Assembly (NCBI RefSeq): GCF_003054705.1
Contig: NZ_QAYX01000023.1
Coordinates: 62,001-126,000 of the forward strand
Length of the DNA stretch: 64,000 nucleotides
Direction of reading: 5' to 3'
Origin: Opitutus sp. ER46
GTDB taxonomy: Bacteria > Verrucomicrobiota > Verrucomicrobiia > Opitutales > Opitutaceae
Of the stretch, positions 44,313 through 50,968 are shown piece by piece (positions within the stretch are counted from its first letter, which is position 1; the number at the start of each line of letters is the position of its first letter). A model generated the notes under the pieces. That model worked only from the letters and a program-made list of their open reading frames with translations, was not told the DNA's origin and searched no databases. The position numbers and the translations under genes were made by a program.

Positions 44313-45635
44313 CTAGATCGATACCTGAGGCAGGAGCTTAAACAGCGCAGCTTCGTCTTTCTCGTCGGCTAACGCTTCGAGGAGAGCCTTGTCGACAAAG
44401 TTCGCCGAGATCTTTTCAAGGACTATATTCCCAAGTGCTCGCAACCTCCGAAGTTTTGATGGATGTTGTATACGATCTCTCAGGATTCTACTGGTCTTCA
44501 CGCATTCGACGAAAGCTTCTGCGGCTCGGTTATCGAACAGCTGGATCATCTTAGGTATCGTTATAGCGGCGCCGTTAGCATAAAAGTCACGCCGGGCGAA
44601 TTGTGGGCTATGTCCGACATATCCTACATACGTGTGCACAATCGCGGATACGTAATCAGACAGCAGATCCTGCGGTATGATGCTGGCATATGGATAAAGA
44701 GCATCTACTGTTTCATTTTCGATGGTCCATTGATCCATATTTGCCGCCAACTTCTCCACCAGCGGCTTGATCTTGTACTTGCGCGCAACCGGCGTTAAAT
44801 AGGCCATTGCACCCACGACATTAACAAATGCGAAGGCTTGTTCGGTTGACGCAACATTACCCTTTGGAATCTCCTGATCGACTCTTCTCACGACCTGAAT
44901 CTTGACCTCCTTAGGGAGCACCTGCCAAAGAACCGGAGCTACAAATTCGATGTTGGATGTGAGTACCGTGGTTGCACCCGGATGCGTATATGCTGTAAAT
45001 AGGCGGTTGATGAGCTCTGTCTTATAGACTTCCGGTAAAGTACCCAACGCGTTTTCTACCGCAATCGCGTTTCGATCGAAAGTCGCCCCACCGAGAATTG
45101 CGAGGTAATCGTCTATGTCGATGATTGGCGCGGGGTACTCGGCGTTCAAGACATACTTAACACAGTCATCCATCATCGCCAACACCTTTAGCACTGATGG
45201 GTCGCTACTCTTCGGATGTCCGGAAAAGATGTGTCGCGTTTCTTTGGCATGCTTTAACATCTTGCTAGCTTCCCACCCGATTACGCCAATTTGGTAAGCG
45301 CCTTCAATGAGATCGTCATCATTAACGTAGTTCTGGAAATCTTCGTACGATTTGATTTCGCGAGACAACTTTACGCTCTTGTTGAACAGCTTGAGGCTAC
45401 GGGCCATTATCTTGTTACGGAGATCATCCACCACGGCGTTCCAAAATGATCCGATTGCGCTGCGATACCCTCCCACGGGTAACACCTTTAGGCCCTCTAT
45501 TATGTAAGGGCTATCGCGGAGGTCTGCCCGCACGGAATTGAGGCATCTCTCAAACAGCGGGGCAAAATCGTGTTCCTTTACGACGATTTCGGAGGGTGCA
45601 GCCGAGACGACGGTGAGGGGAATTTGCTTGGTCAT
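44313..45635 (-). CDS. Unrecognised 440-aa protein beside the restriction operon
   Basis: 440 residues from the ATG giving MTKQIPLTVVSAAPSEIVVK. It appears all-helical and soluble. A segment near 65-85 (GGYRSAIGSFWNAVVDDLRN) followed about 75 residues later by KMLKHAKETRHIFSGHP resembles the arrangement in HEPN-like domains, with RHIFSGH as a possible R-x5-H site. That is a pattern match by eye only. Low GC and position upstream of the methyltransferase promoter suggest defence cargo with its own transcription. It diverges from the RadC-like gene. Confidence 0.65.
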   Translation of the reverse strand: MTKQIPLTVVSAAPSEIVVKEHDFAPLFERCLNSVRADLRDSPYIIEGLKVLPVGGYRSAIGSFWNAVVDDLRNKIMARSLKLFNKSVKLSREIKSYEDFQNYVNDDDLIEGAYQIGVIGWEASKMLKHAKETRHIFSGHPKSSDPSVLKVLAMMDDCVKYVLNAEYPAPIIDIDDYLAILGGATFDRNAIAVENALGTLPEVYKTELINRLFTAYTHPGATTVLTSNIEFVAPVLWQVLPKEVKIQVVRRVDQEIPKGNVASTEQAFAFVNVVGAMAYLTPVARKYKIKPLVEKLAANMDQWTIENETVDALYPYASIIPQDLLSDYVSAIVHTYVGYVGHSPQFARRDFYANGAAITIPKMIQLFDNRAAEAFVECVKTSRILRDRIQHPSKLRRLRALGNIVLEKISANFVDKALLEALADEKDEAALFKLLPQVSI

Positions 45636-45754
45636 TCTGATTGAAGTTGGATGACCAATAATTACAGCTGATTTGCAGGGCGCGTGCAAGCCGGTTGTAT
45701 GTAGCAATTGCCCAATTCCGGAAAAGCGGGGCTTCTCACGCGTATTTACTGGGT

Positions 45755-46207
45755 ATGCGCGTCTTTGAAGCATCTATCTCGTACCGTCTTGTTCAAGATG
45801 GGGAGACAGTTTCCATCAATAGCTCCCAGCGCGCCTCCGAATACCTAAAGTCCGCCTTTGACGAGACACCTACCCAAGAGGCGTTTTGGGTGATCCTGCT
45901 CGATCGCAAGAACCGTCCACTGGGCCGGACCCGAATATCGTTGGGTACGCTGACGTGTGCTCTCGCTGCTCCGCGTGAGGTGTTCCGCGCGGCCATCCTC
46001 GCATCGGCAGCGGCAATCATTGCGGCCCACAACCACCCGAGTGGCGACCCCGCGCCAAGTTCAGCAGACGTTCACCTCACCCGGCAACTTCGAGAGGCTG
46101 CCCGAATCATGGACATTGAACTGGTGGATCACGTCATCGTCGGCGACCCAGTAAGTGACCCCACCGGGAGGGGCATCTACTCATTCAGAGAAGCCGGACT
46201 CATCTGA
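45755..46207 (+). CDS. RadC-like JAMM/MPN domain protein
   Basis: 150 residues from the ATG giving MRVFEASISYRLVQDGETVS. The metal site is intact: EVFRAAI supplies the Glu and AHNHPSGDPAPSSAD the two His and the Asp. It carries only the JAB/MPN domain without the N-terminal HhH half of chromosomal RadC, the form typical of plasmids, phages and islands, where such proteins are often linked to anti-restriction or defence loci. The catalytic role is not established for the family. It precedes the DUF6573 gene by about 210 bp. Confidence 0.9.
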   Translation: MRVFEASISYRLVQDGETVSINSSQRASEYLKSAFDETPTQEAFWVILLDRKNRPLGRTRISLGTLTCALAAPREVFRAAILASAAAIIAAHNHPSGDPAPSSADVHLTRQLREAARIMDIELVDHVIVGDPVSDPTGRGIYSFREAGLI

Positions 46208-46417
46208 GCCGGCTGGGGTACGGCTGTTTTGACTACTTTCAGGTCTTTTCGCTTCGGCCTCCGGTTCAATCGTTCGCCCTTCATGGCCCGGCTGTCATCG
46301 GGGGGCACATACAGCGGGTCCCTCTGAAGCGACTCCCGCAGCCGCCCCGATTCGCGGGCCACTATGCGAAGGGCGAACCGACCGAACCGAGCAGCACGAG
46401 CTGCAAAAAAAAAGACC

Positions 46418-46909
46418 ATGAACATAGATCAAAACAATCAAGCAAACCACCAGACAGGGCTCTCATCCCGTCCCGAGCAGTTGAGCCAAGGCACCAACCA
46501 GGAGCAAAGGAGCCCACGGCAGGAAACCGAGCCATTCGGCCCCGCCATTTTCACCTATTCCCGAAAGCAGGCACTGGCCGACGGGGTTCAGGTTGATGTG
46601 ACCGTTACGGCGAAAGAGGCAGGTTTTCGGTTTCCGGTGTTCCTCACGCATGGCGTCTTTGACGCCTATGTAACCGTTCCAACTGGCGCAGTGGGGCAGG
46701 ACGAAGCAGGCCGGCTCTGGGATATCCTGTGGATGCTCCGGTATGCCATCCGCGAAATGCGGAGCGACCTAAGCCGCATTCCCTTCCAGTTGTACGTCCG
46801 CAACGACAACAGAAAGGCGCGGCTGGTGAACCTTGTTGCTGAATGCGGAGCCATGGACGTCGACGACCCTAGCCCGGCAATCACAGTCATGCTCCCCGAT
46901 GAGGACTAG
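46418..46909 (+). CDS. DUF6573-family mobile-element protein
   Basis: 163 residues beginning MNIDQNNQANHQTGLSSRPE. After a polar N-terminus the conserved part starts at FGPAIFTYSRKQALADGVQV, followed by DVTVTAKEAGFRFPVFLT and DILWMLRYAIREM. This is a small soluble family common on conjugative and integrative elements, without known function. A nine-A run precedes the start. A strong hairpin terminator follows. Confidence 0.8.
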   Translation: MNIDQNNQANHQTGLSSRPEQLSQGTNQEQRSPRQETEPFGPAIFTYSRKQALADGVQVDVTVTAKEAGFRFPVFLTHGVFDAYVTVPTGAVGQDEAGRLWDILWMLRYAIREMRSDLSRIPFQLYVRNDNRKARLVNLVAECGAMDVDDPSPAITVMLPDED

Positions 46910-46923
46910 TTCCCCATATGTGC

Positions 46924-46954
46924 GCGGCCCCTACCACGGGGGCCGCTTTCTTTT
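46924..46954 (+). terminator. Intrinsic terminator after the DUF6573 gene
   Basis: GCGGCCCC and GGGGCCGC pair around a seven-base loop and are followed by TTTCTTTT, giving a factor-independent terminator 14 bases after the stop codon. Confidence 0.8.
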
Positions 46955-46995
46955 GCTCGTCCGGGACGCTCAATCGCCGCTCCCGAGCCCTCGGC

Positions 46996-47916
46996 TCACT
47001 CCGAAGTGTACCTGTCTGGATCGAGCTTCAGGTCCCAATTCCAATCGGCGTCGGCTTTGGCCTTCTCCAACCTTTCCTCAACGTCGTCAGGAAGACCGGC
47101 GAAAAAATCGATTCCCGTCGATTGCTCAATAGCCCGGATCGTCGTCAGGAAGTCACCGAGACGACGAACACCGGTGACGGACTGCTTCATCGTCAGCGCA
47201 AGCGCACGCAGCTTTCCAGCGTCAGTACGATCAACGATGATGCAGTAAAAAGCGGCAGGCATGGCCGCCTTCCCGTTGTAGCGCGTGACCGGCTCCTCAA
47301 AAATTGGCCCGACGGTCACCCACACGCCTTTGCACACTGGGGCAAAGTTTCGCGCGATCTCAGCTTCCAGTGCCTTCCAGGTCTTCTGATTGAGTGACGA
47401 CCGCTGCGGCACGATGTTCGTCAACTTGAATGTCTCCAGTTGAGCAGTCCGGCCGTAGCGAGTCGCTATCGCATAATTTGGAGCCATGTGGCCGCGGTCG
47501 TAAGTCGGATTGCCCGGCGGTCGATTGTAGTCCTCGTGCTTCAACTGAGCAGCCTCGCAAACTCGATCATCGGTGGAAAATCTGTTGGGACGCTTGCCGT
47601 TCTCAAAAGTGGCGTACGGTCCGCAGTAGTACGCAGCCCATAGGGGATCGATCAGGTCTTCCGAGAATCCAACCGCGTATCCTGTGTTTTCCAGAACGAC
47701 TGCTGGCCGTTTTGAGATCGGTAACCCGCCAACCGAATAGCGCTCACTCGCAGCCGTCGCGTTGCTGACGGCCAACTCTAGGACGTTCCGGCTTTCGCCG
47801 ATTGCTGAGGCAGAAGCAGCGACAGGTGCAGACGGCTGCGGCGACTTCGTGACTGTTGAGCATGCAGTAAGCAGAACAACGAAACCGCATGCGAATAGCC
47901 GTTGTATTAGGTTCAT
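46996..47916 (-). CDS. DNA/RNA non-specific endonuclease, lipoprotein
   Basis: 306 residues. The N-terminus MNLIQRLFACGFVVLLTACS is a lipoprotein signal with lipobox LTAC. The His-Me (beta-beta-alpha-metal) nuclease core is present: YDRGHMAPN with the catalytic His in DRGH, then LTNIVPQRSSLNQKTWKALE with the metal-binding Asn. This is the Serratia nuclease/NucA family. Anchored in the envelope, it would degrade incoming or extracellular nucleic acid. On a mobilizable element it could act in entry exclusion or nutrition, which is speculative. Confidence 0.9.
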   Translation of the reverse strand: MNLIQRLFACGFVVLLTACSTVTKSPQPSAPVAASASAIGESRNVLELAVSNATAASERYSVGGLPISKRPAVVLENTGYAVGFSEDLIDPLWAAYYCGPYATFENGKRPNRFSTDDRVCEAAQLKHEDYNRPPGNPTYDRGHMAPNYAIATRYGRTAQLETFKLTNIVPQRSSLNQKTWKALEAEIARNFAPVCKGVWVTVGPIFEEPVTRYNGKAAMPAAFYCIIVDRTDAGKLRALALTMKQSVTGVRRLGDFLTTIRAIEQSTGIDFFAGLPDDVEERLEKAKADADWNWDLKLDPDRYTSE

Positions 47917-48000
47917 AACAGAGCTGGTTCGCCTCTATGTTATACCCCGGAAGGTGTCACTGTGAAGGCTGTTCTCGGCGACAGGTTATTTCGAAGTCCC

Positions 48001-48033
48001 AAAAAAGGCCGGCGCCCTGAGAGCGCCGGCCTT
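48001..48033 (-). terminator. Intrinsic terminator after the 57-aa gene
   Basis: On the minus strand AAGGCCGGCGC and GCGCCGGCCTT pair around a short loop and run into six T. It follows the stop of the small gene and ends that transcription unit. Confidence 0.85.
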
Positions 48034-48051
48034 GTGTTCAATCGCGGATCT

Positions 48052-48225
48052 CTAGCGCTCCATCGTCCCGATTGAGTTTCCGTTGGCGTCCCGAACGTCG
48101 CCAACATCACCGTTCCAGGTAACCTCCCCCTGCTGACCGTTTCGATCCTCGACAGTGCGAGGCTCGTCGCTCCCGGGGTTGGTCGTCACTGGCACCCAGT
48201 CGTTCGGACCTGTTCCTTTGCTCAT
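48052..48225 (-). CDS. Small hypothetical protein (57 aa)
   Basis: An ATG-to-TAG frame giving MSKGTGPNDWVPVTTNPGSD at the start and GNSIGTMER at the end. It is polar, Asn/Gly/Asp-rich and without Cys, and is followed 19 bases later by a strong terminator on the same strand. That terminator and the sensible composition argue for a real gene. No family is recognised. Confidence 0.55.
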   Translation of the reverse strand: MSKGTGPNDWVPVTTNPGSDEPRTVEDRNGQQGEVTWNGDVGDVRDANGNSIGTMER

Positions 48226-48275
48226 ACGCACCTACTTTCCTTGAATCCCGCCGGCACCACGCAGGCGGTAGAGGA

Positions 48276-48716
48276 TCAATCCTGGCGAGTGAACGTGTGG
48301 CCGCAGCGGTGGCACACCCAAGACCGTTCCCATTGGGCCAGCAGCCTGGGAAACTCGTCTCTGTTCCATTTCTTCGTGCGAAAGATGATGAAACAGCCGA
48401 TCGCCGATATCCCTATCCCGACGAGCTTGAGGCCCACCTCGCCCTTGGCGAAGAGGCCGACAAAGCCCGAGACGGCCAAGAGGTAGAAAAGCCAGTGGAT
48501 GGGACGCGGCTGCGGCGGGGCCACCTTCTCCGCAAGGGCGGTCATGCTTGACGACGTGGTTCGCACACCACCAAGCCCCAGCCCGAGCCCACCGTTGGCA
48601 CCTACACCTACCCCGACGCCAGCGCTATCGTGAACGCTCACGGCTGTCCCGGCCTCATAGGCCATCTGGAAGGTCTGAATCTGATCAGACTGACATTTCG
48701 GACAACGGTGTTCCAT
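48276..48716 (-). CDS. Two-zinc-ribbon membrane protein
   Basis: 146 residues. CPKC near residues 5-8 and CHRC near 135-138 could form one split or two half zinc ribbons. Between them are a glycine/valine-rich linker (GVGVGVGANGGLGLGLGG) and two membrane helices near 73-105 (WLFYLLAVSGFVGLF, LVGIGISAIGCFIIF). Both cysteine pairs would face the cytoplasm. The function is unknown. It ends just after, and on the same strand as, the lipoprotein gene, so the two are probably co-transcribed. Confidence 0.75.
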   Translation of the reverse strand: MEHRCPKCQSDQIQTFQMAYEAGTAVSVHDSAGVGVGVGANGGLGLGLGGVRTTSSSMTALAEKVAPPQPRPIHWLFYLLAVSGFVGLFAKGEVGLKLVGIGISAIGCFIIFRTKKWNRDEFPRLLAQWERSWVCHRCGHTFTRQD

Positions 48717-48719
48717 GGC

Positions 48720-49097
48720 TCAGCGCTGCTCCATGTAGATGCGTTGGAAGTCGTCCACCTCGGTAAACACACCGACCACCACCTTGCCGGGGATGGTTGA
48801 ACCCCAGACGCTCACCTCCGTCCGCGTGTCGCTTACGCGGTTGAGGGTCACGGTCATGTTCACGGCATTGTGAACGGTGGCTGCAATGGTGCCCGCGTGC
48901 GCGTCTTGGGAGGTGATGCTTCCGCCCAGAGCCGCGAACGTCTGCACCGCCCGCTGGTGGGCGCTCTCAAACGGGCGCTCGACGGTGAACTTGGTGGAAC
49001 GCGTCTCGGGGTTGACGATGAACCCGGACGCACAACCCGACAGAAGGAACAGCGAGGCCATTCCGAGGAAAAGAAGCAGGAATGAGGATCTTTTCAT
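48720..49097 (-). CDS. Small lipoprotein
   Basis: 125 residues from the ATG giving MKRSSFLLLFLGMASLFLLS, then the lipobox LLSGCAS. The mature part (AHQRAVQTFAALGGSITSQD, VNMTVTLNRVSDTRTEVSVW) resembles DUF3568-type small envelope proteins with alternating strands. It is three bases from the zinc-ribbon membrane gene. The role on the island is unknown; surface or entry exclusion is one possibility. Confidence 0.75.
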   Translation of the reverse strand: MKRSSFLLLFLGMASLFLLSGCASGFIVNPETRSTKFTVERPFESAHQRAVQTFAALGGSITSQDAHAGTIAATVHNAVNMTVTLNRVSDTRTEVSVWGSTIPGKVVVGVFTEVDDFQRIYMEQR

Positions 49098-49180
49098 GAG
49101 GAGGGAACCGGGAGGGCAGAGCAAACACCGTGTTTCGTCAAGGTGTTTTGAATCGTTTCCCTCCGTCAGGATGACGGCGC

Positions 49181-49501
49181 GTGCCAAATCCCGCATTTCC
49201 CCACCTCCGACAAGTTATCCGAGCATTGCGCACAAGACGCGAGCTGACCCAGGAGCAACTCGCCGAGAAGGCCGGCGTGGACTACAAGCACTTCCAGCTT
49301 CTAGAAATTGGCAGGTCTGAGATCCCCTCACTGGGCACAGTCCGAAAGATTGCCGAGGCGCTCGGAACGAAACCGTGGGTGCTCATCTGCGATGACCTGC
49401 GTCTGGTATGCGACGCCACCGGACTGACCCGCGACGAGCTTGCCACAGCAGCGAAGCCGGCAGCTGGACGACCGCGGAAGAAGAAGCCCTCCGATGCCTA
49501 A
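49181..49501 (+). CDS. XRE-family helix-turn-helix regulator
   Basis: 106 residues from a GTG start. The Cro/CI-type domain occupies residues 8-65: LRQVIRALRTRRELTQEQLA, then AGVDYKHFQLLEIGRSEIPS and TVRKIAEALG. The C-terminal tail ends in a basic PRKKKPSDA. It diverges from the lipoprotein gene and is the probable repressor of one of the island's transcription units. Confidence 0.88.
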   Translation: MPNPAFPHLRQVIRALRTRRELTQEQLAEKAGVDYKHFQLLEIGRSEIPSLGTVRKIAEALGTKPWVLICDDLRLVCDATGLTRDELATAAKPAAGRPRKKKPSDA

Positions 49502-49802
49502 TTGGCCGTCGCGCTCAGTGCCCAGTTGTGCACCCCAGCCGTTCGTGCATTAGCTTCCAATTTTCCACAACTTACGCACATTTACTCACATTCTCGGAAA
49601 TCAGTAACAGCAGACGCGTATGTATATGATGACGGCCGATTCAGGAGAGCGCTGCAATGAATGCATTCGCTCCCGTGTTTACCCAGAAATGAGTGACCAG
49701 ATGCCACAAAGCATTGCGCGTTGCTCGCTTCTCGGCGAATAATGGGAATCCTCATCGGCCGCTCATTCCTATATGAGAAGCAAGAAAGGTACGCCGACAG
49801 TG
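49502..49802. other. Intergenic region upstream of the sigma-like gene
   Basis: 301 bp without a supported gene. A 40-codon frame at 49620-49742 (MYMMTADSGERCNECIRSRV at its start) is open but shows no family. The stretch is relatively AT-rich around 49560-49625 and probably holds the promoter of the sigma-like gene. Confidence 0.35.
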
Positions 49803-50333
49803 ATGTCGGAACAGACGTCGGAGGCCAGAATTCAGGCCTTGGAAAAAGCGATCGACAAGTATGGATCGTTTTTCCTGGCGTTCTTCACGCTGCGAACTCG
49901 CGATGCAGACTGGTCACGAGATCTCGCGCAAACGCTGTGGCTGGAAGTGTATGATAAATTCAGTCTCTTCCGCTTCGAAAGCAAGGGCCTGCTAATCGCC
50001 AAGGCGTGCCAGGTTCTGCGCGATGCGATGCGGCATAAACGCACACGCGGTTTCGTGACTTACGTCGCGGAATATCCAGAAGTCGCCGGACCAACCACCA
50101 ACCGTGAGCCAAGCTCACGCGACGAAGAGGAGCGCCTGAAGGCAGGCTTTTGGGAGGCATTCCCAGGCGTAGATTTGACTGACCTTCAGAAAGAGGCATT
50201 TTGGCTGAATGCAAGGGACGGATACACGCTTGCAGAAGTATCCTCCCGTTTGGGCGTGCCCGTGGCAACGGTTCACGACTGGTTGGCCAAGGTGAAAAAG
50301 GAGTGCATGGATAGCTATAAAAACGAATCCTGA
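49803..50333 (+). CDS. Sigma-70-like factor of the island
   Basis: 176 residues from the ATG giving MSEQTSEARIQALEKAIDKY. Region 2 is present (WSRDLAQTLWLEVYDKFSLF) but short, and region 4 is clear: LTDLQKEAFWLNARDGYTLA, EVSSRLGVPVATVHDWLAKV. It is an ECF-type factor likely to direct RNA polymerase to island promoters. Its stop overlaps the start of a 67-aa gene (TGATG), the usual place for a cognate regulator. It could drive the mobilisation or integrase genes. Confidence 0.82.
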   Translation: MSEQTSEARIQALEKAIDKYGSFFLAFFTLRTRDADWSRDLAQTLWLEVYDKFSLFRFESKGLLIAKACQVLRDAMRHKRTRGFVTYVAEYPEVAGPTTNREPSSRDEEERLKAGFWEAFPGVDLTDLQKEAFWLNARDGYTLAEVSSRLGVPVATVHDWLAKVKKECMDSYKNES

Positions 50334-50536
50334 TGAAAGACCACCCCTCAGAGTTTACGGAAAAGGATCTCGTGACCCTCGTTCGGGAGTTTGGGCGTCC
50401 AGTGCCCAGCGGTTTCAAAGAAGGCATCATCGCCAAGATCCGCGCACGGGAAATGGAGAAGGCGCGGAAGACCGAGCCTTCTCGGCCTTCTCGGCAACGC
50501 AGCAGAACCCCCGATCGAAGTCCGGAGATGGAATGA
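50333..50536 (+). CDS. Small partner of the sigma-like factor (67 aa)
   Basis: Starts in a TGATG overlap with the sigma-like gene. MKDHPSEFTEKDLVTLVREF and GFKEGIIAKIRAREMEKA look like two amphipathic helices, followed by a basic Arg/Ser-rich tail. There is no membrane helix, so if it is an anti-sigma factor it is a soluble one. No family is recognised. Confidence 0.55.
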   Translation: MKDHPSEFTEKDLVTLVREFGRPVPSGFKEGIIAKIRAREMEKARKTEPSRPSRQRSRTPDRSPEME

Positions 50537-50539
50537 CGG

Positions 50540-50968
50540 TCACAGGATTTCCCCTGGACCGTCAGTTTCCGCGTAGATGACCTCAATGGATGTCACCACG
50601 GGTTCACCGCGGATGAATTCGATGTGCTCGGACTCTCTGAGCATGACGAGCCGCTGCTGAGTCAATTCGATTGCCACTTTGCCAAGCTCCCTCCCCCGAA
50701 CTTCAATCGCTTTCACGTCACTGCTGTTACAGTGAATGGTTATCTGCGCTGGCGACGGGACATCGATGAGCCCCACGTACGCGTAGGGAAATGACCAATA
50801 ATGCCCATCTCGCGCTAGAAGCTCGAAACGCGAGGGCCGGGGGTCCCCTTCGTCGCTCATCGACGTAACGGGCGTAGCCGACGATTTGCGCCGCTTCGGT
50901 TTCAACGGCGTTTTTCCCTTCCCCAGCATTGTGGCACTATCGAACAGATTGGGGGCGTTCTTACTCAT
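50540..50968 (-). CDS. Hypothetical protein downstream of the relaxase
   Basis: 142 residues beginning MSKNAPNLFDSATMLGKGKT. The basic N-terminus is probably disordered, and the rest (FELLARDGHYWSFPYAYVGL, QITIHCNSSDVKAIEVRGRE) forms a beta-rich domain. Its start overlaps the relaxase stop by eight bases, so translation is coupled. A relaxosome accessory role is the natural guess. It converges with the 67-aa gene. Confidence 0.65.
   Translation of the reverse strand: MSKNAPNLFDSATMLGKGKTPLKPKRRKSSATPVTSMSDEGDPRPSRFELLARDGHYWSFPYAYVGLIDVPSPAQITIHCNSSDVKAIEVRGRELGKVAIELTQQRLVMLRESEHIEFIRGEPVVTSIEVIYAETDGPGEIL

Noticed and set aside
45755-46207. Chromosomal radC housekeeping gene
   Set aside because: Only the JAMM domain is present and it sits among island genes, so it is the short mobile-element form.
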